NCBI RefSeq assembly: GCF_030445035.2
Contig: NC_080682.1
Span: forward strand, 36,004,770-36,068,769
DNA: 64,000 nucleotides
DNA from: Dasypus novemcinctus
Lineage: Eukaryota; Chordata; Mammalia; Cingulata; Dasypodidae
Direction of reading: 5' to 3'
The notes beneath the pieces are model-generated. The model did not search any database and had not been told where the DNA came from. It saw nothing but the letters and a program-made list of their open reading frames with translations. Shown one piece after another: positions 10,235 through 22,261 of this stretch (its first letter is position 1; each line of letters opens with the position of its first letter). The translations under genes and the position numbers were made by a program.

Positions 10235-12930
10235 TTGAGGAGGAAGCGTGGGGAAAGAGGAGGAAGGGCTGTGGTGGGCTGGAGGGGGAGGGGAGTTTGG
10301 CTGTACTGTCTCTGGGATCAGGACTGGAGGGGGTTCTAAACATGGCCAGCTGGCTCAACCCACCCCGACCCCGACTGGTCCCTAGCTGGCCTCCCTCAAG
10401 CCAGATGTGACCAGGTCCAGCCATGCCTGAACCAGGAGTAGGTTTGTCCTGGAGCCAGAGGGCTGGAAGAACAGAGTGGAGATGGTTTCGCTCAAATAGC
10501 ACTGGCATAGTAGACAGAAAAGCTACAGTAGACAAAAAGAGTTGACGACAGTTTTTTGACAATGCCCGGTAAAAGTAACCCTGGAAGCTTTACCCTTTTC
10601 ACTAGAAGAATAGGAGCTGTCCAGGATTCAGAACACTGGTAACTACTATGATCTCTACGGAGGGGAGAAGTTTGACACTTCGGCTGAGTTAGTATTATAT
10701 GGAACACCATGTTAAAAGAGAAGAATGGAGATGTTATTGAACTCAAATATCCTCTGAATAGTGCAGATCCTATCTATGAGAGGTGGGTTCATGGACACCT
10801 TTCTGGGAAAGAAGCAGAGATATAATTAACTGAGGAGGGAAAACATGGTAACTTTCTTGTAGGAGAGAACCGGATCCATAAGGAAAATTTTGTCCTGGTG
10901 ATGACAAAGAGGAGAACAATGATGGCAAGTCTAAAGTGACCCACATTATGTTTCATTGCCAGAAAATGAAATTATGGTGGTTTACCTCTTTGACAGATCT
11001 TGTGTAGCAATACAAGAAGAATCCCATGGTGAAAACTTTGGGCATGAAACTACAGCTCAAGGAGCTCCTCAACACACCTGGTATCAATGCTGCTGAAAAA
11101 GAAGGCCAGGTATAAGAACTAAGCAAATTAGCTGAGACCACAGATAAAGTCAAACAAGGCTTTTGTGAAGAATTTGAGACATTGCAACAACATGAGTCCA
11201 AACTTTTCTACAGCCGAAAAGAGGGTCAGAGGCAAGAAAATCAACACAAAAATCGATATAAAAACATCCTGCTCTTTGATCATATAAGGTTCATCCTTCT
11301 GGATGGGATCCCAGTGAGCCTGTTTCAGATTATATCAATGCAAACATAATGCCTGATTTTGAAACCAAGTGCAACAATTCAAATCCCAAAAAGAGTTACA
11401 TGGCCACACAAGTCTGTCTGCAAAACACTGTGAATGACTTCTGGTGGATGGTATTCCAGGAGAACTCAAGAGTGGCTGTCATGATAATAAAAAAAGTGGA
11501 GAGTGGAAAGGGCAAATGTGCCAAATATTGGTGTGATGAATGTGTTCTAAAAGAATATGAGGTCATGAATATTAAGAACATCAAAGAAAGTGTTGCTCAT
11601 GACAATACGTTAAGAAAACTTAAACTTTCAAAGGTTGGACAAGACAATACAGAGAGAATGGTCTGGCAATACCATTTTTGAACTTGGCTCAATGGAGTGT
11701 CCAGGGGCTTGCTGGACTTCATGGAGGAAGTGCAGTATAAGCAGGAGAGTATTGTGTACATTGGGCCTATGGTGGTTCACTGCAGTGTTAGAATTGCCTG
11801 TACAGGAACATTCATTGTGATTAATATCCTTATTGACATCATCAGAGAGAAAGTTTTCAAAAGTGACATTAATGTGCTCAAAACCATTCAGATGTTACCA
11901 TTTCAGAGGTCAGGGATGGTCCAAACTGAAGCACAGTATCGAGCTATCTATATGGCCAAACACTACAGCATAGGCTTGAAGAAGAGCAGAAAAGAAAGAG
12001 GAAGGGGCACAAATATACAAATATTAAGTATTCCTTAGTGGACCTGACAAGTGGAGATCAGAGTTCCCTCCTGCCTGGTACCCCTACACCACTCTGCAGA
12101 GAAATGAGAGAAGATAATGCTAGAGTCTATGAAAATGTGGGATTGATACAGCAGCAGAAAAGTTTCAGGAGACACAACTCACCAAAACATTGGCACAGAA
12201 GTAGATATGGACTTCCACTCTGTCCCTAAAAAGATCAAGAAAAGATGCAAGAAAAATTTATGTGAAGAATGAATTTGAATTTGGAAGGTTTGAGTTGCAG
12301 TTGACTACCCTTTGATAAGTGAAATTTGAAACCATTTAAAGACCTTGTGTACTAACTCAACAATACCTGATTTTACTCATTTTCTCAGATGAGAAGAAAT
12401 TATCTCTACAATGTAGACAATGTTACATTGAAGGAGCAGTTAAATTTTCCTCTATATTTTACAGATTATGGTGACTCAAATTCTAGTTCTCAGCATTTGT
12501 TTTTGTTTATTTTTTTCCTTTTTATAACCTGAAATTAAAGTTTGTTTTTTGTTTGTTTGTTTGTTTTTTGTTTTTTCTCATTGTAGAGGATGATAGGGTA
12601 CTTTCAAGAAGAGAAATATTTTGGGAAAATTAAGTAACAACATCTATAGAAGTGGGGACAATTTAAATTACTATCACTTATCCAGCAATGGGTAATTCAT
12701 TTTCTTGGACTCTGTTTTTAGCTAAATGATAATTAATCCAGTGCCCCAAAACAGTCAGAAGTTGATATTGTGAAAAACCACAGAAACTTATGAATTAGGA
12801 TAACAGAATTTTTTTTGTTTTTTTCTTAGCAGTTAACAAATCAAAAGACTGAATTGTGGTGAAAAGGTTTGCCACATTTTCTTTGCAATGGAGTAATTGT
12901 CTTATATTTAGAAAAGAGACATCTATGAAT
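10235..12930 (+). pseudogene. PTPN11P: Processed pseudogene of PTPN11 (SHP-2 phosphatase mRNA)
   Basis: The stretch is an intronless copy of the mRNA for the non-receptor tyrosine phosphatase SHP-2, which in its functional form couples receptor tyrosine kinases to RAS/MAPK signalling through two SH2 domains and a C-terminal PTP domain. The N-SH2 part starts near 10483 (the start codon equivalent at about 10471-10480 is lost), the C-SH2 part runs from about 10785 ([13 protein letters not shown]-like), and the PTP domain from about 11200. Open pieces include 11349-11681 ([18 protein letters not shown]) and 11697-12038 ([16 protein letters not shown]), then 12038-12229 with the C-tail [17 protein letters not shown]. 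The PTP signature near 11778 keeps the Cys (HCS) but its Arg reads as Cys, and the C-SH2 FLVRE motif reads FLVGE. The 5'UTR (about 10235-10470) is GC-rich, unlike its AT-rich surroundings, and 3'UTR-like sequence continues to about 12930. Many frameshifts and stops show it is dead. Outer borders are approximate; no poly(A) tail or target site duplication was found. Confidence 0.92.
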
Positions 12931-12949
12931 GATCACTACTTTGGTTTTC

Positions 12950-13460
12950 AGTTGTTGCTGGCAAACCACCCCAAAACTTAGTGGCTTAAAAAAACATCTC
13001 TCTTTTTTTTTTTCTCTCTCTCTCTCTCTCTCTCTTCTTCAGTCTGGGCTGGGCTCAGCTGAACTCTTTGTTCTTCTGCTTGTCTTGTTGGTGATCACTC
13101 ATGGAGTCGGCAGGTTGACAGACACTGGGATGGCAAAGCTTATCTCTCTTTGCATGTGGTCCTTAGGATCTCTCCCTCTCCATGTGGCCTCTCCAAATGG
13201 CCTGTCCAACAAGGTAGCTGAACTTCTTATGTGGCAGCTCAGGAGTCCCAAGCATTAATGCAAAAGCATTAGTGACCAGGTCTTCTTAGGACTTAAAAGT
13301 CACAAAACCACTTTTACTGTATTCTACTGATGAAACCAAGTCACAGACCCAGCTAATGTACAAGAAGTAAATTATACACCACCAGGGCATGAGTATTGGA
13401 AGGCACAGTTCATTAGGGGTTACCAGGGGAACAGACAGCCACAACCAGTGCCATGGAAAA
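12950..13460 (-). mobile_element. MLT1-like MaLR LTR, minus strand
   Basis: The plus strand begins AAACCACCCCAAAACTTAGT and GGCTTAAAA, the reverse of the usual MLT-type LTR 3' end (TTTTAAGCC...). It ends near 13450 in GCCACAACC-like text, fitting the LTR start on the minus strand. A CT microsatellite (about 13005-13036) sits inside. The exact subfamily is not certain. Confidence 0.55.
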
Positions 13461-13899
13461 ACAACTGTTGTTAGCAAATGTAGAAGCTGCTACTTTGGGG
13501 TTGGGAAGCTTAAGCTGTTTAAGATGGTGCAAGTCAGAAGTCAGATTGAGAAATAGAGGGCGTTTAAGACACTTCCTCAAACAGTTCTGCCAGCTCTGAG
13601 ACTATTTTCTGCACCTTCGCTTGGGAAAACTGGTCATAAGGATGAATGTGTTAGGGGACATACTGTTTGGCATTCAGTGTCTCCATTAAATGAGATTCAG
13701 AAACACAGCCGAGGCCCAAACTGTATTATTTCTCACTGATGAAGTCCAACCAAAACACTAAAATTATCTAATAAAAGGCCCCTTTACAGAATTTAGTGCA
13801 ATCAAAGGCCTCATACCCAGAGAAGTAGATAACTTCAGAAAGCATAGTTTCTTTTTGTGATTCACCTAATTCAAACTCTCAGTTTGTTTTATGACTTTG

Positions 13900-14225
13900 T
13901 CCATTTTTTCTACGTGGTTTAGTTTGTTGGCATACAGTTGTTCATAAGATTCTCTTACGATTTCTTTTAATTCTGTGTCTTCTCATTTCTGATTTTTAAA
14001 AATTTGCATCCTCTTTCTCTTTTTCTTTATCAATTTAACTAAAGGTCTTTCAATTTTATTGATCTTCTCAAGGAACCATCTTTTGGTATTATTGAACTTC
14101 TCTATTGTCTTTTTTAAGAGGGTCCCAAATTCATTTTTTTATGTTCTAATCTTTGTTATTTCATTTCTTCTGATTGATTTGGAAAGAGTTTGCTATTCTT
14201 TTTCTAGTTCCCCCAGGTATGTATA
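13900..14225 (-). mobile_element. L1 ORF2 fragment, minus strand
   Basis: The plus strand reads as the reverse of L1 ORF2, including the block corresponding to the KRWFLEKINKIE-like part (TTGATCTTCTCAAGGAACCA). Stops interrupt it. It abuts an L1 ORF1 fragment of the same orientation, so the two may be one internally deleted L1. Confidence 0.7.
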
Positions 14226-14710
14226 AGCTGTTCTTCAGATCTCTCTAGCACCCCAATCAGGTGATTTAGATAGATCTTGGCTGATTCCACACCAACCTTC
14301 AGGATGAAATAAATCTTAGACCTCTCTACCCTGATGCCTCCTTGCTATTTCCCCCATCTAATGTATTTTTAAGATGCATTATGTCTTTCATTCCTAAAAG
14401 ATCTGTTGCTTTTCTTTGCAATCTTTCAAATTTTTCTCTTTGCTCACCCAGTGCATATTTAATATCCTTTATTTCTTTACCTATATTTTCCTCCCATTCT
14501 TTGCATTGATTTAGGTGATTTGTGTGAACATCATTGATTACTTGTTTTAAATACTGTTTCACATCAGGATTTTTAATTTGTTCCTTTAGCTGGCTTATCT
14601 TCCTGTTTCTTATTATGTCCTTTAATTTTTTTTGCTGATATCTAGGCATCTGATTATGCTGACGCATTTACTCTGATAGTTAATTCCTCTTTCTTGCCTA
14701 GGATTTTTCA
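14226..14710 (-). mobile_element. L1 ORF1 N-terminal/coiled-coil fragment, minus strand
   Basis: A 113-codon frame on the minus strand (14667-14326) is rich in K, E, Q and L. It has the feel of an L1 ORF1p coiled coil, with text such as KYALGEQREKFERLQRKATD. ORF1p binds L1 RNA in the ribonucleoprotein. The frame is short compared with a complete ORF1p of roughly 340 residues, so this is a fragment. Confidence 0.65.
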
Positions 14711-15599
14711 GTGAATGCTTTTGTTCCATAGTTCTACTCTGATATTTGCCTCAACTCATTCTGTATCTGTAAACTTTCCCTGTTTATGTTATCAAAACAG
14801 GGCTAGGGACCCATTAGAGGAGTGCAGACCAGATCCAAGGGCAACTGGAAATTTACATCTTACCATGCTAAATAGCTCAGTTATTGAGAAATAAACTACC
14901 CTGAAAAGTTTAAAAAATGCTTGTAATAAACCAATTTTCATTTCAAAATATAAAGACTTGAAAGTCATGACTGTCATCTTTACAATAAGTAAACAAGCTG
15001 GAAAATAGAATATCAAAAACTCTTCTTAGATTCATCAGAGAATTGAGATTACAGGAGAAATTATTGCACCCCAAATTGTAGAGATGGGCAGATAGAGATG
15101 ATCACAATGTACTTGAGCAGAAATTACCATTAGAATCAGAATATGGTAGGAATACTCGAAAGATAATTGATAAATTATCATGATTTGTAGATTGCTTCTC
15201 TCTCATCCATATTTATCACCATATCAATGGAGTTCCGGTATAATTACACATAATTACAGTTGAAAAGAATTGCAAGTCTTAGACCCTTTTTATGAAGGAG
15301 TCTCTCAGAAACCCAAAGACAAAGAGTAGACAAAAAGGACACCAGAGGAAATGTAAGCCTCTGACACCTACAGCGACAGAAAATAATAAACAGGTTCCTA
15401 GACAAGAAAACATAAAACCTCACACTAAATACCCATTTACCAGAATTTTTTTACATAGTATATCATGTTCAGATTTTATAAAAATATACAAGGTATGCTA
15501 AAAGGCAAAATCACAGTATCAAAAGATGCAGTAAATATCAGAAATAGGGTCAAATATATTAATATCAATATTGATGTTATTAATATCCTAGCAATATTT
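14711..15599. other. Unassigned, perhaps L1 5' sequence; no gene
   Basis: No supported coding sequence is visible. The part from about 15290 is A-rich and could be the 5' side of the L1 that is clear from 15600 on. Confidence 0.3.
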
Positions 15600-17760
15600 A
15601 ATGCATAAAGCTGGCAAAATGGAAGACTAGATGGATAATGTAAGCAGATAAATTAAGACTCTAAAAAAGAGTCAAGAAGAAATACTATAAATCACATATA
15701 TTGCAACAAAAATTAAGAATGCTATTGATCAGCTCTTCAATAGTCTGAACATGGAAGAGGACAGAATCAGTGTGCTTATAGAAATGTCCTAAAGAAATGT
15801 CCATAGGAACGTCAAAAACTGAAAATCAAAGAGGAAAAAGGATGAAGAAGACAAAATAGAATATTCATGCATTATGGAAAATTTTAAAAAGTTGTAATAT
15901 ATAAGTAAAAAGAATTAAATAAGAGATACTGTAAAGAGAATTTAAAAAGACAGCAACAGAAAATATTTGAAATAATGAAGGCTGAGCATGTTACAAAATA
16001 TGTTAGGCACCAAACTACAGATCCAAGAAGCTTAGAGAACACCAAGTCAAATAAATACCCAAAATCTACACCTAAGCATTTCTTACAGAGATTGCAGAAA
16101 AATAAAATAAACAAAGAAAAATATCCATAAAGAATGTAGTTGAAAAAGTAATCTACCTATAGAGGAAGAAGGATGGCAAGCACATTGGACTTCTCTTTAG
16201 AAACTTTGCAAACAAGAATAGAGAAGTGAGAAATATTCAGTGTTGAAAGAAATAAACACCATGAACTATCCACAAAAGTAAATTTTCCTTCAAAAGTAAA
16301 GGAGAAATAAAAGCTTTGTTAGACCAACAAAAATTGAGAGAATTTATTGACAGTGAAATTGCTTTGTAAAAAATGTTAAACGTAGTTTACTAGAGAGAAG
16401 GAAAATGACAAATTTAGAAATTGGATCTACATAAAAAGGATGAATATTTAGAAAGAATAAAGGTAAAATAAAATTATTCATCTTGATAATAGCAAAATAT
16501 ATTGGATGATTATAGCTTATGGATACATGAAATGAATGCTAGCAATGTTAAAGGGAATGCTAAGGAGAAATTGAGAATGCTATGTTATAAAGTACCTGCA
16601 CTACCCATGAAGTTCTATAGTGGTAATTGAAATTGGACTGAAATTAGCAGTAGTAAATATATATTTCAAAAATCAGGGAACCCACTAATTTTTTTAAGTG
16701 TAATTGAAAGGCTAACAGAAGAACAGAGGAGAGCAAATGGAAACTTATTAAATCTTTCATTGAAAGCAGAGAAGGCAAAAAATGGGAGGAAGACCAGAAA
16801 AAAAAAAAAAAAGAACAAAGAAAAGGAATAACAAGCAATTAAACACATGACATATTACAACTACTTTAACAATAAGTTTAAATGTGAATGGTTTAACTAT
16901 GCTAATTAAATGAAGACTCTGTCAGAGTTGGGACAAACAGTGCCATAAAAAAAGAAACTAATTTTAAATATAAAGTCAGATAGATTAAAATCATAGGTAT
17001 GGAGAAAGATATACCATACTAGCATTAATCTGAAGAATGCTGCAGTAGCTATATTAGTATCAGACAAGTAGTCTTCTGAGCAATGAAATTATAGGGTAAA
17101 TCGAGGCACTACATGAATATAAAAGATTCAATTCTCCAAAAATACATAATCCACTTTGCATATGACTAAAAACAGTTTAACAAAACATGTGATAAAAATG
17201 GATAGAAATGCAAGGAGACAAATCCACTATTATAGTTGAAGACTTTTAACAATCCTCTGTCAGTAATTGAGAAATTCTATAAAGAGAAAATCAACAACAA
17301 TGTAGTTGAACTGAACCAAACCATTTAACTGATAATTGTTGAGTAATTTAATCACCTACAGCAGAATACAAAATCTTCTCATGCTCACTTGGAACGTTCA
17401 CCAAGACAGACCACATCCTGGGCCATAAAACATATCTCAACAAATTTAAAAGAATTCAAGTCATACAAAACATGCTATCACAATTCAACGGAATCAAATT
17501 GTAAGTCATAACAGAAAGAAACCTGTACAATTCCAAATATTTGGAGATTAACAGAAGCACTTCTAAAATGACACATAAATCAAAGAAGTCTCAAAAGAAA
17601 TTTTTAAAATATTTTGAGCTAAATGGCAATGAAAAGAAAACTTATCAAACTTTGTAGGAAAAAAATACAGAATATGGAGAAAAATGTATAAAATTGAACA
17701 CACCTATTAGAAAAGAAGAAAGCTAAAAAATCAATAATCTAGACTTTTTATTGATCAAGG
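15600..17760 (+). mobile_element. Old L1 (L1M/HAL1-like), ORF1 end through ORF2 endonuclease part
   Basis: Nucleotide blocks follow old mammalian L1 order on the plus strand. ORF1 text lies at about 15720-16400 (for example AGAACACCAAGTCAAATAAA and TTCCTTCAAAAGTAAAGGAG). ORF2 endonuclease text lies at about 16870-17750 (TCCACTATTATAGTTGAAGA, GACCACATCCTGGGCCATAA). Numerous indels and stops remove all open frames. It is a sense-strand L1 whose 3' part is missing or rearranged after about 17760. Confidence 0.8.
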
Positions 17761-18770
17761 TAGTGGTGTAAGACACTCCAAGATTCCATTCTCCTACAGA
17801 ATCTTTGAACAACCAACAAAAATAGGCAGAGTCATTTTCTTAAGCACTCCAGAAAACAGGTAGAGGATTGCAGTAAATGGGTGATTGTTCAATCAAGAAA
17901 TCATACTATAAACGGAATATGAGTAAGGATTAGGGAGTTAATTCTTAACTGAGCAGTTTCTGATTAGGATGTTGGTAGTCTTGGCAGTGTATAGTGGTTA
18001 TGGTAACACAATGCTGTTATTACAATTAACACCATGTCATTATATATCTGAATGTTATTGAAAGGGAAAATTTTAGATGCTATTTATGATGCTAGAATAA
18101 AAATGAAAAAAAAATTAAAATGGACTGTGAAATACAAATATGAACCTTAATATAAACTATGGACTATATATAATTTTATAATTATAATAGTAGACCATCA
18201 TGAATATAACAAAGTAACTCTAATACAATGTTAAAAATGGGGGGTGGCGGACTTGGCCCAGTGGTTAGGGTGTCAGTCTACCACATGAGAGGTCCGTGGT
18301 TCAAACCCCTGGCCTCCTTGACCCATGTGGAGCTGGTCCATGCCTGCAGTGCTGATGTGCACAAGGAGTGCGCTGCCAAGCAGGGGTGTCCCCCACGTGG
18401 AGGAGCCCCACACACAAGGAGTGCGCCCCATAAGGAGAGCTGCCCAGTGTGAAAGAAGGTGCTGCCTGCCCAGGAATGGCGCTGCACACACGGAGAGCTG
18501 ATGCAGCAAGATGATGCAACAAAAAAGGAACACAGATTCCCGTGCTGCTGACAACAACAGAAGCGGACAAAGAAGACACAGCAAATGGACACAGAGAGCA
18601 GACAACTGGGTGGGGGGGAAAGGGAGAGAAATAAATCTTAAAAACAACAACAACAACAACAAAAACCAAAATATTAAAAATGGGGGTAATTATATGGGAA
18701 CTCTTTTTTTTTTTGCATGATCTTTCTGTAAACCTAAATTCTCCAATAGAAAAAGGTGGCAGGGAAGCAC
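17761..18770 (+). mobile_element. L1-like 3' end debris interrupted by a DAS SINE
   Basis: Text on either side of the SINE resembles old L1 3' ends: TAAACTATGGACTATATATA on the left, and ATGGGAACTC...GCATGATC...CTGTAAACCTAAA on the right. The SINE at 18240-18660 separates the two parts. Assignment of 17761-17930 is weak. Confidence 0.5.
18240..18660 (+). mobile_element. DAS-type tRNA-derived SINE, near full length
   Basis: The head contains a tRNA-like RNA polymerase III promoter: an A box at about 18254-18264 (TTGGCCCAGTGG context) and a B box at 18298-18307 (GGTTCAAACC). The body matches the armadillo DAS SINE, with CAGGAATGGCGCTGCACACA, CAGCAAATGGACACAGAGAG, and a G-rich segment before the (AAC)n/A-rich tail. 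Near-identical flanks TGTTAAAAATGGGG (about 18230) and TATTAAAAATGGGG (about 18670) look like a target site duplication. It is the best-preserved SINE here and the strongest lineage marker. Reading frames of 100-184 codons on its minus strand are artefacts of its GC-rich body. Confidence 0.9.
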
Positions 18771-19439
18771 ATGTGCCTTCCTTGATCCTTCTCCATCCTT
18801 CTCTGGCACAGAGTACAGTTAGTGTTCTAACTGTGGGTTCTTGGTCTTGTTCCAAATGAGCAATGTAATTCCTATTATACTATTGGGTGGCAGCATGAAG
18901 GACAGGACCAGGACAATCCTTTCTGGATCCCCTTCCAAGAACTTGTCTTGCAGTTTTGCTTGTGGACAGCTAAATATATTTTGGAAACAATCAAATCAAA
19001 TAGCTTAGGGCAAAGTATTACTGACATCGTGAAATTCAATAGGGCAACCAGGACAGGTGGAAAGTCTATAGTACAGGGAGTAGCGGGGACACTTGTGTAC
19101 CTCTAAGTGGGGAAATTCCTAAAGACCACAGTGCAAGATTACAACAAGATGCAAATTCAGAAAAGACTTAGAAGACCACATACTTTCAACTCAGGCTGAA
19201 ATTTTTGGAAGGAAAGCTAAACTCTGAAAATGACAACTAGTCAATTTGCCAAGACACTCACAGTGTTTTTTGCATTGGTTTACTTGTTTTTGTTAGCAAG
19301 TGGCACTGATGGAAATATCTGTAATGTCACTGGCTACATACACATTTAATGAACATACAGCTTAGGAAATAAATTCCAGAGTTAACACATTAAAATATTA
19401 AAATGTTCAGTAGGCAAAAATATTACAACAACAACAACA
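18771..19439. other. Unassigned, no gene
   Basis: No coding evidence is visible. It may belong to the neighbouring old L1/HAL1 debris, but no block is clear enough to say. Confidence 0.3.
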
Positions 19440-19765
19440 AAAAAGGGAACAGGAAACGCTGGTCCATACAAATGAAGAATATGAAACTTCAGAAATCAAA
19501 GAAGAAATACCTTTCACATATTATACAAAGACTTAGGAAATTGATTTTTAATATGGTCAAAGAAAAAAAGTAAACACAGAGAAAGAATTAAAGGATATCA
19601 GAGCAATGATAAGTGAACAATATGACAATTAAAATAAAGATAAAAATTATAAAAAGGAACTAAAGAGATACTGGAGTTAAAGACCAAAATAACTGAAATT
19701 AAAACTTCCCTAGAGTTTCAACAGCAATTGGAGGTGGCAGAAGAAAGAATCGGTGAACTTGATCA
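19440..19765 (+). mobile_element. HAL1/L1M ORF1-like fragment
   Basis: The text (CAAATGAAGAATATGAAACT, AAAGAACTAAAGAGATACTGGAG-like, AGTTTCAACAGCAATTGGAG) follows the ORF1 region of old L1/HAL1 elements on the plus strand. Stops are frequent. Confidence 0.5.
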
Positions 19766-19767
19766 TG

Positions 19768-20070
19768 ATTGTGGTTTGCAATTGAAGGTACAACTGAAAA
19801 CCAAGTTCTTAAATCTAATCTATTCTGTGGCTGGCTACCCATTGTAAGTAGGGTTTTTTGTTGGTGCTACTTCATTTAAGGTGTGGCCCACATTAATCGG
19901 AATTGTTCTTAATTTGTCCCAGTCTTCAAAGAGGGAGAAGCATTTTCCCTTGGATTTGGGAAGAATTTGGACACCAACCCACCATTCTTTGAGGATTGAA
20001 CCTATGCCCTGGAGATTGTGGAGAGTCTGACCACTACCCCAGTCTTCTCAGAGAGTGGAGCCTATTCCTT
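19768..20070 (+). mobile_element. MaLR-like LTR fragment
   Basis: Blocks such as AAACCAAGTTCTTAAAT, CCATTGTAAGTAGG and TTAAGGTGTGGCCCACAT resemble LTR elements common in armadillo. It interrupts L1-like sequence on both sides. The borders are approximate. Confidence 0.45.
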
Positions 20071-20194
20071 GGGGAAAGCAATGAAAAGGAATTTTTTACA
20101 AAATATAGAAAAGACTCAATACATTTTAAACTGTTTAAATTTTTTAAAAAACTCAACAGAAAACACTGTAAATAGAAGCCACACCAAAGAAAAT

Positions 20195-21115
20195 ATATAG
20201 ATGATAAAATAAGTATATGAAAAATTATTCAACATCAATGTCACAGGGATTTGTAAATTAAATGAACAATAAGATATTACTATATACTTATTAGAATAGA
20301 TTAAATCCAAAACACTGACCTCAAATGCTGGCAAAATGTGGAATAATAAGGATGCTTTCTCTCATTGCTGGTGGGAATATAAAATAAGTCAGCCACTTTG
20401 GAAGACAGTTTGGTAGTTTCTTACAAAGCTATACATATGTTTGCCATATTATCTAGCAATGAAACTTCTATGTATCTACTCAAAGGAGTTAAAAATGTAT
20501 GGCTGCACAAAAACCTGCACACAAATGTTTATAGTGTCTTATGAAGACTTTCTAGAGGTGAATGGATATGATTGTGGTATGTTCATACTATGGATTATTT
20601 TTCAGCAATAAAGAGAAATGAACTCTCATGCCTAGAAAAGACATATAGGAAACTTAAATGCACAATGCTAACTGAAATAAAGTAGTCTGAAAAAACTATA
20701 TAATATTGGACATTCTCAAAATATAAAACTGTAGGAATAGTAAAAAGATCAATGGATGCCATGAGCTCATGAAGAGAGAGGGAGGGATTAAGAGGTCCAC
20801 CATAGGGGATTTTTAAGGCAATGAAACTATTCTCCATGATAACATAATCGTCCATTCATGATATTGCACATTTTTCAAAACCCATAGAACTGTACAACAG
20901 AAGTGAATCTTTAATGTAAACTAAAGTTTAGTTAATAAAAAAGTATCAATAATATTGGTTCATTTATTGTTACAAATTAGCATGATGTAAGATGTTAATA
21001 ATATGGGAAATGAAGCATGTGTTTATGGTAGGGGATGAGTTACATGGAAACTATCTGCATTTTTTGTGTAATTTTTCCAAATTCTAAAACAAAGTTTATT
21101 GTTAAAAAAGAAAGT
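20195..21115 (+). mobile_element. Old L1M 3' end
   Basis: The stretch carries the standard order of L1M 3' blocks: TCATTGCTGGTGGGAATATA, CCTGCACACAAATGTTTATA, a GGATTATTTTTCAGCAATAA stretch, GATCAATGGATGCCATGAG, and a final TAATGTAAACTA...ATATGGGAAATGAAG part. No open frame is kept. Confidence 0.85.
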
Positions 21116-21338
21116 GAAAGTACAGAATATTATCAGCAACAAATACCAAGTTTTTAAAATGTAGAAAATGATGTTTTTAGGAAAAATCTATTACCAAAGT
21201 TACTTGAAAAGAATTATAAAAACTGGATAGTTTGTAACTTATAAGAAACTGAACTAATGAAAAATCACATATAGGAAATATTAGGCACAAATTGTTTTAT
21301 AAGTATTTGAAATATTTTCAAAAATTAATTTTTCCTTT

Positions 21339-22090
21339 TGTGGCAATTTGAGATGATTTTACTAATCCAAAAAGGAGAAAGATTATGTCTGTAAACTAAT
21401 ATTTTCCTCTGAGTGCGACATTCTTTGGTTGCATTGAATTCAGTTGAAAGGCCTTTGGTTAGATTACTTGATAAGATTGATTTAGGGCTTTCAATTGGAC
21501 TGTTAGTAAGGAGAAACTCAGGTTGAGTTCCTAGACCTTTGCTGGGTCTGATATAAACGGACTTTCAGGAAGAGACAGAGAAGAAAGGAACTTCCATGTT
21601 TGATCATGTTATGTGAGAGAGAAGATTGCTTAAACATGAAGCCCAAGAGGCTGGGGCCTCCAAGCAGCTCGAGAGTAGAACAGACCTGCTATCTGCCCAA
21701 TAGCTCAAAGCTGAACTTCAGAAGAGAGTGGAACAGCAAAGATTGATACAGGAGGCCAGGAAAGCAATAAGGCCTATGCCAGGAGAAAGATGACTACAGA
21801 ATTGCTTAATCATGGGCCCAAAAGCCTGGGCTTTAGGGAACAGCTCAAGAGGAAAGGTTTAGCCGGAGGGGAAGGCTGAAACCTAGGCAGAAGTCAGTGG
21901 CCATCTTGCTTTACCACGAGGAAACATGCCAGGATTAGTAGGTGCTGTCTTTGTGAGAAAGTACTTTTATGGTGCCTCAGTTTGGATTTTTCATGGCCTT
22001 GGCCGTTTAAGCTTTTACCCCAAGTAATTGACCTTTATAAAAGTCAACAGATTTCTGGTACTTTGCATCTCTTTGGCAACCTAGAATACG
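21339..22090 (+). mobile_element. Solo LTR, ERVL-like, plus strand
   Basis: It starts TGTGGCAATTTGAGATG and ends near CTTTGGCAACCTAGAATACG. The 3' portion shares GGCCATCTTGCTTTACCA, GAGAAAGTACTTTTATGGTG and GACCTTTATAAAAGTCAACA with the LTR at 4354-5010, so it is a related but more divergent member. No clear target site duplication was seen. Confidence 0.65.
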
Positions 22091-22261
22091 ACTCTTAGAT
22101 AAAGTCTTTCCTAGAAGGATAGAAAGCAAAATAGCATTACTGCATACTGCCAGGTTATAGTTACAAGGAAGGAAAATTAATTATTGGTCCACTTTCTTCT
22201 GAAATTGAGACTCTAAAAGTGTTAACAAAATAGGAACAAAACTACTGTTTTAATTTAATAA

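Noticed and set aside
10137-10562. Minus-strand frame of 141 codons
   Set aside because: It is antisense to the GC-rich 5'UTR of the PTPN11 retrocopy and has low-complexity content.
18273-18855. Overlapping minus-strand frames of 104-184 codons
   Set aside because: They lie over the GC-rich body of a DAS SINE, in several frames at once, with no domain.
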